Below are positions 19,178 to 27,177 of a stretch of 38,253 nucleotides of DNA, one piece after another. The DNA lies in contig JAUXIK010000023.1 in NCBI GenBank assembly GCA_030620995.1, forward strand, positions 1 through 38,253, given 5' to 3'. The DNA comes from Candidatus Aegiribacteria sp. (GTDB taxonomy: Bacteria > Fermentibacterota > Fermentibacteria > Fermentibacterales > JCC-6). The notes beneath the pieces were generated by a model. It had not been told where the DNA came from, did not search any database, and was given only the letters and a program-made list of their open reading frames with translations. Every line of letters starts with the position of its first letter. The first letter of the stretch is position 1. A program made the translations under genes and the position numbers.

Positions 19178-20443
19178 ATGGCGGGATTCTTTCTGCGAAA
19201 CTGGGCCGTGATCCTTCTTTCAGCAATGATGATTCTTCTTGTAACATTGTTGTTCGATACTTCCCGGCCTGTTGCATATGTTCAGGTTTTATCTGTACCT
19301 TCCGGTGCTGAAGTATCGGATGGAGAGGGTTTCTGCTGGATAGCGCCTGTCCGGATACCTGTGAAGCATGATGGTTTGAGTATCACGTTGACATATCCAG
19401 GCCGCGTGCCTGTAGACACTATTCTCGTTCCGGACATGTCAGGTGAGAAAGTAATCATTCACCTTCCTTATCGGTTTTCAGTGGATCTTTCAAGTGAGCC
19501 TTCCGGAGCTTCCATTCAGCTGGATGGTTCGTTTCGAGGGTATACTCCAACACGGGTATTTCTTGATTCTCCAGGGATTCATCAGGTAATTCTGGTTGTT
19601 GATGAATTGATTGTTCTTGAAGACAGTTTTTCTCTTCTCTCCAATGTTCCACGCAGTTTTCACCGGGTTCTTCCTGAACAGTATTCAGATGACCTGATAC
19701 TGGTTCCTTCCGGAGCTGCCGGTACAGTACGGTTATCCAGCATGAATGAACCTGTCGATACTCTTGCAGCGTATCTTATTTCAAGATATGAAGTAACCAA
19801 CACAGAATTCCTTCAATATCTCAGTGAACTGGAATCCTCTCCCCGGAAAGACACTTCAAACCGGTGGGGGAGAACAGATACGATTGAAGAGATTTTCCAG
19901 GGTGATTATCCCATACCATTTTATATCAGTCCTTCGGGAGAATGGGCTATTCGGGATGGACTTGAAGAGTACCCGATATCAGGGCTTTCTTTCAAGGCTG
20001 CTGAAGCATACTGCACGTGGCTTTCTTCCAATGATACTCTGGGATTGTCATACAGACTTCCTGAAGAGGAAGAATGGTTCGCAGCTGCGATTGCCGGAGG
20101 ATCGGGACCCTGGCCATGGGGTTCGAGGAGACCTGACGGGAGCCTGCTTAACCTGTCTGACAGTAATGAAGAACTTCTTGGAAGACACCCTTCCATTGAT
20201 GATGGTTTCACTCATGCAGCGCCGGTCGGGAGCTTTCCGGCTAATGCGTGGGGACTTTATGATATAGCCGGAAACGTCTGGGAATGGTGTCAGCCTGTGC
20301 ATCCGGATTCTTCTCCTGTTGTACGAGGCGGGAGCTGGCTTTCATCAATGGAAGACTGCGAATGTAAGGCGAGAATGCGGCCGGAGCCCGGGCTTGGGTA
20401 TCCGTACATTGGCTTGAGGATAGCAGCATCATTTAATGATTAA
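19178..20443 (+). CDS. Membrane-anchored PEGA and SUMF1/FGE-fold protein
   Basis: A 421-residue protein with an N-terminal membrane helix (residues about 7-25). Two PEGA-like repeats follow (about 31-88 and 93-150; LSVPSGAEVSDG and SSEPSGASIQLDG). A C-terminal SUMF1/formylglycine-generating-enzyme fold has ISRYEVTN, YRLPEEEEW, NAWGLYDIAGNVWEWC and VVRGGSW. The active-site cysteine pair of true FGE is incomplete: aligning GGSW, the first catalytic position is Ser389 and only the second is Cys (Cys394). It is therefore unlikely to make formylglycine and may be a binding or structural domain outside the membrane. It is probably co-transcribed with the radical SAM gene six bases upstream. Confidence 0.9.
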   Translation: MAGFFLRNWAVILLSAMMILLVTLLFDTSRPVAYVQVLSVPSGAEVSDGEGFCWIAPVRIPVKHDGLSITLTYPGRVPVDTILVPDMSGEKVIIHLPYRFSVDLSSEPSGASIQLDGSFRGYTPTRVFLDSPGIHQVILVVDELIVLEDSFSLLSNVPRSFHRVLPEQYSDDLILVPSGAAGTVRLSSMNEPVDTLAAYLISRYEVTNTEFLQYLSELESSPRKDTSNRWGRTDTIEEIFQGDYPIPFYISPSGEWAIRDGLEEYPISGLSFKAAEAYCTWLSSNDTLGLSYRLPEEEEWFAAAIAGGSGPWPWGSRRPDGSLLNLSDSNEELLGRHPSIDDGFTHAAPVGSFPANAWGLYDIAGNVWEWCQPVHPDSSPVVRGGSWLSSMEDCECKARMRPEPGLGYPYIGLRIAASFND

Positions 20444-20455
20444 CCCCCACTTTTC

Positions 20456-20494
20456 AATACCTCCCGACTGTATTATTGATGTCAGGGGTATTTT
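20456..20494 (+). terminator. Weak terminator-like hairpin after the PEGA/SUMF1 gene
   Basis: AATACC (20456-20461) pairs with GGTATT (20487-20492), extended imperfectly inwards by CCCGAC against GTCAGG, and TTTT follows (20491-20494). The stem has mismatches. It lies 13 bases after the stop at 20443 and before the acyl-CoA synthetase gene. Confidence 0.38.
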
Positions 20495-20540
20495 GTCCGA
20501 TTGTACAGGTATGTATTTACTTTTTTAGTGAGGGGCGTAT

Positions 20541-22283
20541 ATGAAATTCGATATCTCTGGCGAAGCACTTCATGATGTGCAGGGTTTATCCAGTATTCCC
20601 GAAGCACTCATGCGAGTTGCTGAGAAGTATCCTGAGAAGATTGCGTTCCAGGAACCGGACAGTCAAGGTAATTACCGGTCAATTACATTCCATGATCTGC
20701 GAAGAAAAATTGACTGCCTTGCAAGGGCACTTCTTGACAGAGAGGAAAAGCCGGTTGTTGGGATTACCGGTATGAACAGCGTCGCCTGGGCCGTAACATA
20801 CCTCGCAACATTGAGGGCAGGAGGCATAGTCGTTCCTATTGACCGGGAGCTCCCTGTACCGGAAATGCTTACAATCCTGCATTATTCAGGATCGAATATT
20901 ATCTTTTTTGATGAAAAATATGCAGATGATTTCATTGATATACTATCCAGCCGTAATATCAGGATGGTCGCGATGAATACCGCTCATTGCGAAGGAATTC
21001 CAGTATTCAATGACCTGATCCGTGAAGGAGCCGGAAGCTCAGTACATCTTCCGGACACCTGGGATTGTGATGCTCCGGCTTCCATCTGCTATACATCCGG
21101 AACTACCGGTCAGGCCAAGGGAGTTGTCCTGTCACAGAATAACATTCTTGCCAATGTCAGGCAGATGAGACAGATAGTAGATATCAATGCTGATGATGTC
21201 TTCCTTTCGATTCTTCCAGTGCATCATACATTCGAATGTACATGCGGTTTTCTTTGTCCTGTTACAATCGGATCAACAATTTACATCTGCAGAGGAATAA
21301 GGAATGTGGCCGAGGACATGGTTAACTCGAAAGCTACTATTCTGATGGCCGTCCCTCTTCTCTGGGAAGCAATGTACAGAAAAATTTTCGGAGCGATTCA
21401 ATCCATGAAGGGCGGTCCGTTCAAATATCGTCTGGGGCTCACCATTTCTTCGGTTGGTGAGATTCTTGGAAGAAGAGGTATGAGAAAGAAGGTATTCTCG
21501 AAGGTTCACGATAAGCTTGGTGGAAGCATGAGACTGTGCATTTCCGGCGGAGCGGGCATCGCTCCAGATGTCGTTGATGGTTTTCTGAAACTTGGTTTCA
21601 CCTTCATTCAGGGATATGGTCTCACTGAAACCGCTCCGATTATTTCCGTCAATACGGAAAAACGCAATAGAATCGGTTCGGTGGGACCGGTTCTTCCAGG
21701 GGTTACGGTCAGAATCGAGGATCCTGATCTGGAAGGTAACGGGGAAATTATTGTGAAAGGCCCAAACATCATGAAAGGGTATTTCAACAATCCGGAGGCT
21801 ACCGCGGAAGTTCTTTCCGATGACGGATGGTTCAGAACGGGTGATTACGGCCATATTGATGACGATGGATACCTTTTCATAACCGGGCGGAAGAAGAATG
21901 TGATTATCGCCAAGAACGGCAAGAATGTCTATCCAGAAGAGATAGAGATGAAAATCAGCCAGGATCTCAATATCCTTGAATGCATGGCTACGGGAAAGAA
22001 GACGGAGACCAAAGGCGAGGAGATATGGCTTATTATCGTGCCGAACATGGAGAAATTCATTGAATACGCCGAGGAGAACAATTTCAGCCTTTCAACTGAA
22101 TATCTTGCGGAGTACATGAAAAAAGTTGTGCGTGATTTTAATTCATCACAACCTCTGTACAAACGAATTGCGCGGTTTATTATCAGAGAGGACGAATTCC
22201 CCAAGACAACCACCAGGAAGGTTCGCAGGAAGGAAGCGCTCAGAGAAGCCGGACTTGAGGAAGAAGTCTCTTACAGGGTATAG
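20541..22283 (+). CDS. Long-chain acyl-CoA synthetase (AMP-binding)
   Basis: A 580-residue enzyme that activates fatty acids via acyl-AMP to acyl-CoA. All core ANL motifs are canonical: YTSGTTGQAKG (from Tyr184), the GYGLTET motif, GWFRTGDYG and GRKKNVIIAKNGKNVYPEEIE, with a C-terminal TTTRKVRRK region carrying the late Lys. The N-terminus (ALMRVAEKYPEKIAFQ) is that of FadD15/long-chain types. There is no signal peptide; the enzyme probably sits at the inner face of the membrane. GAGGGG lies six bases before the ATG. It differs clearly from the divergent ligase at 4706, whose A3 motif is altered. Confidence 0.92.
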   Translation: MKFDISGEALHDVQGLSSIPEALMRVAEKYPEKIAFQEPDSQGNYRSITFHDLRRKIDCLARALLDREEKPVVGITGMNSVAWAVTYLATLRAGGIVVPIDRELPVPEMLTILHYSGSNIIFFDEKYADDFIDILSSRNIRMVAMNTAHCEGIPVFNDLIREGAGSSVHLPDTWDCDAPASICYTSGTTGQAKGVVLSQNNILANVRQMRQIVDINADDVFLSILPVHHTFECTCGFLCPVTIGSTIYICRGIRNVAEDMVNSKATILMAVPLLWEAMYRKIFGAIQSMKGGPFKYRLGLTISSVGEILGRRGMRKKVFSKVHDKLGGSMRLCISGGAGIAPDVVDGFLKLGFTFIQGYGLTETAPIISVNTEKRNRIGSVGPVLPGVTVRIEDPDLEGNGEIIVKGPNIMKGYFNNPEATAEVLSDDGWFRTGDYGHIDDDGYLFITGRKKNVIIAKNGKNVYPEEIEMKISQDLNILECMATGKKTETKGEEIWLIIVPNMEKFIEYAEENNFSLSTEYLAEYMKKVVRDFNSSQPLYKRIARFIIREDEFPKTTTRKVRRKEALREAGLEEEVSYRV

Positions 22284-22354
22284 CTTGAAGCGATCCTGTC
22301 TATTATATACCAATTTAGTCGGAAATATTGTTTTTCCTGAAAGAAAGGCGTGAG

Positions 22355-23419
22355 ATGACTGATGAGGTAAGAAGGTGCACCCGGTGTATTCTTCCTGAGA
22401 ATTACCCGAACATTGATTTTGATGAAAATGGTGTATGCAGGGTCTGCAGGGAACATGATGTGAAGTACTCCGGAATAGACTGGGATGCAAGAGAGAGAAA
22501 ACTGGCGAAGATGATGGACCGATACCGGGGTAAGGGCAGGGGAAAATATGACTGCATGGTCCCTTTCAGCGGAGGCAAGGATTCAACCTATTGCCTCTGG
22601 CTTCTGAAGTCCAGGTACGGGATGACCCCTCTTGCATTTAATCTGGACAATGGATTCGCCGAGGATGGAGCCCAGCTCTTCGTAAAAAGCGGGGCTGACA
22701 GGCTGGGTGTCGACCTCTACACTTATTCACCCTCGAAGAAGTTCCTTTACGAAGTTTACGGTCACGCCCTGCGCCAGACAGGCGAATTCTGCTCTGCATG
22801 TGTTGTACTTATTCCCACAACAATATTCAGGATAGCAGACATCCACGGGATCAGGCTCATAGCAGGTGGATTCAGTGACATTACCGAGGCTCCACCCCCT
22901 GAATACGCATACATGGACAGAGTATGCTTCTGGAACATCATGAAGGACCGGTTCTCCAGGAAGAGCCTGGCCTGGGATTTCTTCTTTCCAAGCTGGAAGA
23001 GGATGTTCGGAGTGAAATACTTCAACCTGCCGGATTACATAGAATGGGATCTTCCCATGATCTACGAAACCCTCAACAGGGAGCTGGACTATAACAGGTC
23101 CATGTCCGATATCAGATACGATTGCCTGGGTACACCTCACTCCAGTTATCTGTTCAGGAGAAAATCGGGCTTCGGAAAGTACGAATATCTCTATTCAAAC
23201 ATGATAAGAGCGGGAGTAATCGATAGAGAGGAAGCCCTCGCTATAGTAATGGAACGGGAAACATTCGAGCTGCCCGAAGGTTTTGAGGAGTTCGTGAGTA
23301 AACTCGGAGCCGATTGCTCCATCCTTGAGGAAACGAAGGACAAAAGTGTGTTTGACTTCCCGGGGAGGAAGAAAGGAATCCGGGATCTCGCCATAAAGAT
23401 CCGGGAGATGCTTCCCTGA
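22355..23419 (+). CDS. PP-loop ATPase, N-acetyl sugar amidotransferase-like
   Basis: A 354-residue protein. The N-terminus has a CTRC...CRVC zinc-ribbon-like pair (RCTRCILPENYPNIDFDENGVC), as in the N-acetyl sugar amidotransferase family (WbpG/PseA-like). Then comes the PP-loop MVPFSGGKDSTY (near residue 65), which binds ATP for adenylation of an amide or carbonyl. In known members the enzyme takes ammonia from a HisH-like partner to make amidino sugars of surface glycans; no such partner is adjacent. ATG 22355 is chosen, with GAAAGG upstream, over 22328. The flippase gene downstream supports a role in surface polysaccharide, but other PP-loop roles cannot be excluded. Confidence 0.82.
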   Translation: MTDEVRRCTRCILPENYPNIDFDENGVCRVCREHDVKYSGIDWDARERKLAKMMDRYRGKGRGKYDCMVPFSGGKDSTYCLWLLKSRYGMTPLAFNLDNGFAEDGAQLFVKSGADRLGVDLYTYSPSKKFLYEVYGHALRQTGEFCSACVVLIPTTIFRIADIHGIRLIAGGFSDITEAPPPEYAYMDRVCFWNIMKDRFSRKSLAWDFFFPSWKRMFGVKYFNLPDYIEWDLPMIYETLNRELDYNRSMSDIRYDCLGTPHSSYLFRRKSGFGKYEYLYSNMIRAGVIDREEALAIVMERETFELPEGFEEFVSKLGADCSILEETKDKSVFDFPGRKKGIRDLAIKIREMLP

Positions 23420-23470
23420 AAGCACATAGTGGTAATCTCGAAAATTGTGTTTCGCAGTTGGCGACTGAAA

Positions 23471-23513
23471 GCCCGCATTGAGAGGAAACAATCATTCTGA
23501 TCTCCGGGCATTT
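23471..23513 (+). terminator. Possible terminator after the PP-loop gene
   Basis: GCCCG (23471-23475) pairs with CGGGC (23505-23509), and GAGA/TCTC inside extends the stem across a four-base bulge. ATTTT follows. It lies in the 175-base gap between the PP-loop and flippase genes and just before a promoter candidate, which would fit separate transcription units. Confidence 0.4.
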
Positions 23514-23540
23514 TGCTAATTACAGACTGCATAATATGAT
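23513..23540 (+). promoter_or_regulatory. Candidate promoter for the flippase gene
   Basis: TTGCTA (23513-23518) and TATGAT (23535-23540) are separated by 16 bases, 54 bases before the ATG at 23595. Both boxes differ from consensus, so confidence is moderate. Confidence 0.42.
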
Positions 23541-23594
23541 ACAATCTTCAATTCGTTTCCATCTATATTACTGCCTCTAAAGAAGAATGCGCAT

Positions 23595-25040
23595 ATGAAT
23601 CGAATTACGCCAGGATCTCACAGTACTGTACGGAACTCGATCTCCATGCTTGCGGGACAGTTATTCGGAAAAGGGGGAATATTTGTATCCCTGATGATTC
23701 TGTCCCGGTATCTGGACAACAGCCGTTTCGGCATGCTTGTCTTTGCAGTTGCGCTGAGTCAGATACTTCTTTTTCTAGCTGACTTTGGTGTATCAATCGT
23801 TTCCAACAGGAAATTCAGTCTCGACACAACAAAAGTACAGGAGTTGTACTCAACCGCTCTGGGGTTGAGGTTTCTCACAACTATCGCAGCCTGGGTGCTT
23901 CTGGCTCTTGCTTCCACTGTTGCTGGATACGGGAATGAACAGATGTTCATGATACTGCTTATAGGACTTGGGTCAGCCATGGAGGCTGTTGCGGAGCTTC
24001 AGTATGCGGTTTTCCGGGCACGGGAGCGCATGATCTACGAAGCTACAACCCGGATAGCAGGGGGTGCTGCAGCTCTTTTTCTGGTTCTGCTTGTTGTAGC
24101 AGTAGACCTTGGACCTCTTGCTGCTTCAGCCACATACACAATAAGAGCTTTGGTAATGCTTATGACCAGCTTTGCATTTCTTGGCAGGTTCAGTATCAGG
24201 ATTCGCCCCGGATTTTCCAGGAAACACATGTTGAAACTACTCCGGGAAAGCTGGCCTTTGGGAGTTATGGGACTCATGCTTGTAGCTTTCCAGAGGCTTG
24301 ATAACGTGATTATTAGAGGATTATCAAGCATAGAAGCGGTAGGTGCGTATCAGGAGTCTTACAGAATTATGGAGACGTTCGTTCTCCTGATAACTCCATG
24401 TCTGTTGCCTGGTGCTCTATTCCCCGGCCTTTGCAGGGCATTTGCATCCGGCTGGGAAACAGCTAAAACCAGAATGGTATCTATAGCCCAGTTGGTGACC
24501 GGTCTCGCAGGAGCAGTGATGATCCCCGTATTTGCCGGAGGAACTGATTTTCTCCGTCTCATCTGGGGAAAAGATTTTCTGAGAGGACTCGAAACGGAAG
24601 AGGTTGAAACTGCGTATTTCATTCTGATGGCTGCGATCCCGATTGTGTTCTGGATGAATTACCTGATCGCAAGCGTCATAGCCTCCGGCAAGCAGAAAGT
24701 TACCGTACCGATAACTTCTGTTGCGATAGCATTAAGCGTAATCGGCAATTTTCTTCTGATCCCTCGATTTGGCATTTCCGGTGCGGCTGGAATGGTTTTG
24801 TTATCCAATCTTATCATGTCAGTGCTTTACTATATCGTTCTCAGGAAAAGTGGTCCGCTTCCGCTGCTTAAGCATGTATGGAAACCAGTTGTTGCAGGTC
24901 TGGCCAGTATTCCTTTAATTTTCCTGACTGCCAGCTCACCGTTAGCTGTTCGGATGATTATTCCCACAGCAGCGTATCTGATTCTTTGGTTTATTCTAGA
25001 CCGCATATCTCACCAGAGTTACTACTGCAACGGCGCATAA
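23595..25040 (+). CDS. Oligosaccharide flippase (Wzx/RfbX-type MOP superfamily)
   Basis: A 481-residue integral membrane protein with about 12-14 predicted helices. The start (STVRNSISMLAGQLFGKGGIFVSLMILSRYLDNSRFG) is typical of polysaccharide biosynthesis flippases, and the RLDNVIIRGLSSIEAVGAYQESYRI segment matches the second-half signature. It would move lipid-linked glycan units across the inner membrane. It sits behind a sugar amidotransferase-like gene and its own promoter candidate. The final helices are followed by a short polar tail. No glycosyltransferase genes are in the window. Next comes a 319-base gene-free spacer. Confidence 0.9.
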   Translation: MNRITPGSHSTVRNSISMLAGQLFGKGGIFVSLMILSRYLDNSRFGMLVFAVALSQILLFLADFGVSIVSNRKFSLDTTKVQELYSTALGLRFLTTIAAWVLLALASTVAGYGNEQMFMILLIGLGSAMEAVAELQYAVFRARERMIYEATTRIAGGAAALFLVLLVVAVDLGPLAASATYTIRALVMLMTSFAFLGRFSIRIRPGFSRKHMLKLLRESWPLGVMGLMLVAFQRLDNVIIRGLSSIEAVGAYQESYRIMETFVLLITPCLLPGALFPGLCRAFASGWETAKTRMVSIAQLVTGLAGAVMIPVFAGGTDFLRLIWGKDFLRGLETEEVETAYFILMAAIPIVFWMNYLIASVIASGKQKVTVPITSVAIALSVIGNFLLIPRFGISGAAGMVLLSNLIMSVLYYIVLRKSGPLPLLKHVWKPVVAGLASIPLIFLTASSPLAVRMIIPTAAYLILWFILDRISHQSYYCNGA

Positions 25041-25044
25041 GACA

Positions 25045-25132
25045 CTCGCATACTGCGTTATGCTCAATCGACCTTCCTTGAAGTATATATAATACATCTT
25101 CGTCGATCTCATTCGCATGCCTTGTCTGCGAG
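25045..25132. repeat. 88-nt imperfect palindrome
   Basis: Nested complementary blocks surround a common centre near 25088: CTCGCA (25045-25050) with TGCGAG (25127-25132), ATCGAC (25067-25072) with GTCGAT (25102-25107), and an inner GAAG/CTTC around an AT-rich core. The blocks are separated by unpaired stretches, so this would fold as a long interrupted stem. It looks like a dispersed intergenic repeat, but no second copy is in the window. Confidence 0.55.
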
Positions 25133-25182
25133 CGCTTTTACACCGTTTCGTTACGCAACCTGGTAAAATATGCGGATCTAGG

Positions 25183-25213
25183 AGGAGCGGAGATGCTCCT
25201 GCGGAAGCAGGAG
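25183..25213 (+). promoter_or_regulatory. Two mutually exclusive hairpins
   Basis: AGGAGC (25183-25188) can pair with GCTCCT (25195-25200). The same central block, as CTCCTGC (25196-25202), can instead pair with GCAGGAG (25207-25213) across a GGAA tetraloop. The two stems cannot coexist, which is the geometry of a switch or attenuator. There is no T-run after either. Whether this part is transcribed into the parE mRNA is unknown. Confidence 0.4.
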
Positions 25214-25359
25214 ATAACCACTTGAATCATCAATATACAGGGTACTTGCCGCATTCGTTAGACAACATATTATGCGGGCCAGGGTAGCGAATCGAATATC
25301 TTGGAATTATACTATATGATGTGGTGGAATATTAATGAATACAGAACATATGGTATAAA

Positions 25360-27177
25360 ATGAACAAAAAACAGAATTCTGATGAATCCAGCTCAGTTTA
25401 TGACGAGAGCAAGGTCAAAACACTTTCCTCAATTGAACATATACGTCTTCGAACCGGTATGTATATCGGCCGTATTGGAGACGGTTCTCATCCCGATGAT
25501 GGCATTTATATCCTCTTCAAGGAGGTAATGGATAATTCGGTTGATGAATTTATAATGGGGTGCGGTAAGCGTATCAGAGTCAGGCAGGGGAACGGTTCTC
25601 TTTCTGTACGGGATTTTGGAAGGGGAATTCCGCTGGGCAAGCTGGTGGAATGTGTTTCGAAGATCAATACCGGAGCCAAGTATAACACGGATGTATTCAT
25701 GTTCAGCGTTGGACTGAACGGAATTGGAACCAAGGCAGTGAACGCTCTGTCTGAGCGTTTCAGGGTGGTAGCCTATCGTGATGGTGAATATCGGGAGGTT
25801 GTATTCTGCAGAGGAGTATTGCAGAGTGATGTGACAGGTTCAACCTCGAAGAGGAACGGGACTCTGGTTGAATTCACACCTGATCCTGAAATCTTTGGAG
25901 ACTACGCATTCAGGGAGGAATTTCTGCAGGATCGGTGTCAGCATTACGCTTATCTCAATGCCGGGCTCAAGGTGCAAATGGACGGACAGACATTCATATC
26001 CGAAGATGGTCTGAAAGATCTTCTGTACGATGAAGCAGGTGATACGGCGATATATCCGGTAATTTTCTTCCGAATGAAAACATTGGAATTTGTCCTTACT
26101 CATACAACTGATTTTGGTGAGAGGTATCTATCATTTGCCAACGGACAGTACACTTCCAGCGGAGGCACTCATCTCTCGGCATTCAAGGAGGGTGTAACCA
26201 AGGGGATCAATTCCTTCACCGGTGAAAGCTATTCGGGCCAGGACGTTCGTGAGGGAATAATCGCCGCGATTTCCATTCGTCTTAAGGAGCCGGTATTCGA
26301 ATCTCAGACCAAGACCAGGCTGGGTAACAGTGACATCAGGGGATGGATTGTAAATACGGTCAAAACCGAACTCGAACAGCATCTTCACAGGAATCCGAAA
26401 GACGCTGAAATACTGGTTAATAAAGTTAAGATAAATCAGAAAGTACGCACCGAGCTCAGCAATGTGAAGAAAAAAGCCAGACAGCAGGCCAAGAAGATCG
26501 CTCTGAGAATTCCTAACCTGAGGGACTGTAAAATCCACCTTGGCGACAACGATCCCAGAGCGGAGGAAAGCTCAATATTTCTCACTGAGGGGGCAAGCGC
26601 CGCAGGAAGTATTATTGCCAGCCGGGATGTGTATTCGCAGGCTGTCTTCGCTCTGAAAGGCAAGCCGCTGAATTGTTACGGCCACCGGCAGGACACTGTC
26701 TACAAGAACGAAGAGATTTACAACATCATGAGAGTCCTGAATATTGAGAATGATATCGAAGGACTGAGGTATAACAGGATAATTCTCGCTACCGACGCCG
26801 ATATTGATGGAATGCACATCAGAAATCTGCTGCTGACTCTATTTCTGCATTTCTTCGAAGGTCTTGTTCTTGATGAGCACCTGTTCATTCTGGCGACACC
26901 ATTATTCCGAGTCAGGAATAAGAAGGAAACGTTATACTGCTACAGCGAGAAGGAACGGGATAAAGCGATTGAGAAGATTGGAAAGAAAGCTGAGGTCACG
27001 CGATTCAAAGGTCTGGGTGAGATATCACCAAAGGAATTCGGCCAGTTCATCGGCCCGGATATCAGACTCGAGCCGGTTCGAATAACACGCCTGAAAGAAG
27101 TGCCCGACATGCTCAGATTTTATATGGGCAAGAACACTCCGGAAAGGCGTGAATTCATTATGGAGAACCTCATATGA
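25360..27177 (+). CDS. parE: Type IIA topoisomerase subunit B (ParE/GyrB-like, short form)
   Basis: A 605-residue ATPase subunit. The GHKL domain has KEVMDNSVDEF (catalytic Glu and Mg-binding Asn region), RDFGRGIP and the ATP-lid VGLNGIGTKAVNAL. The transducer follows, and the TOPRIM domain has LTEGASAAGS and ATDADIDGMHIRNLLL. At about 600 residues, without the large E. coli GyrB insertion, it resembles the Bacteroidetes-type ParE. It overlaps the A subunit by four bases (ATGA), so the two are made together. The preceding spacer is long and structured. It could serve as topoisomerase IV or as an additional gyrase-like enzyme. Confidence 0.93.
   Translation: MNKKQNSDESSSVYDESKVKTLSSIEHIRLRTGMYIGRIGDGSHPDDGIYILFKEVMDNSVDEFIMGCGKRIRVRQGNGSLSVRDFGRGIPLGKLVECVSKINTGAKYNTDVFMFSVGLNGIGTKAVNALSERFRVVAYRDGEYREVVFCRGVLQSDVTGSTSKRNGTLVEFTPDPEIFGDYAFREEFLQDRCQHYAYLNAGLKVQMDGQTFISEDGLKDLLYDEAGDTAIYPVIFFRMKTLEFVLTHTTDFGERYLSFANGQYTSSGGTHLSAFKEGVTKGINSFTGESYSGQDVREGIIAAISIRLKEPVFESQTKTRLGNSDIRGWIVNTVKTELEQHLHRNPKDAEILVNKVKINQKVRTELSNVKKKARQQAKKIALRIPNLRDCKIHLGDNDPRAEESSIFLTEGASAAGSIIASRDVYSQAVFALKGKPLNCYGHRQDTVYKNEEIYNIMRVLNIENDIEGLRYNRIILATDADIDGMHIRNLLLTLFLHFFEGLVLDEHLFILATPLFRVRNKKETLYCYSEKERDKAIEKIGKKAEVTRFKGLGEISPKEFGQFIGPDIRLEPVRITRLKEVPDMLRFYMGKNTPERREFIMENLI

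Larger units (their letters stand above)
25041..25359. other. Gene-free structured spacer before the topoisomerase operon
   Basis: I see no credible gene, tRNA or rRNA in these 319 bases. The first 90 hold an imperfect palindrome and the middle has two overlapping hairpins (entered separately). The last 100 bases are AT-richer, with TATACT/TATGAT-like hexamers around 25310-25320 that could form part of the topoisomerase promoter, but no -35 box is convincing. No good Shine-Dalgarno precedes the ATG at 25360. Confidence 0.6.

Noticed and set aside
19178..20443. Active formylglycine-generating enzyme
   Set aside because: The first catalytic cysteine position is serine and no sulfatase gene is present in the window.
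25041..25359. tRNA or small protein gene in the spacer
   Set aside because: No cloverleaf with T-arm consensus and no frame with a ribosome site could be found on either strand.
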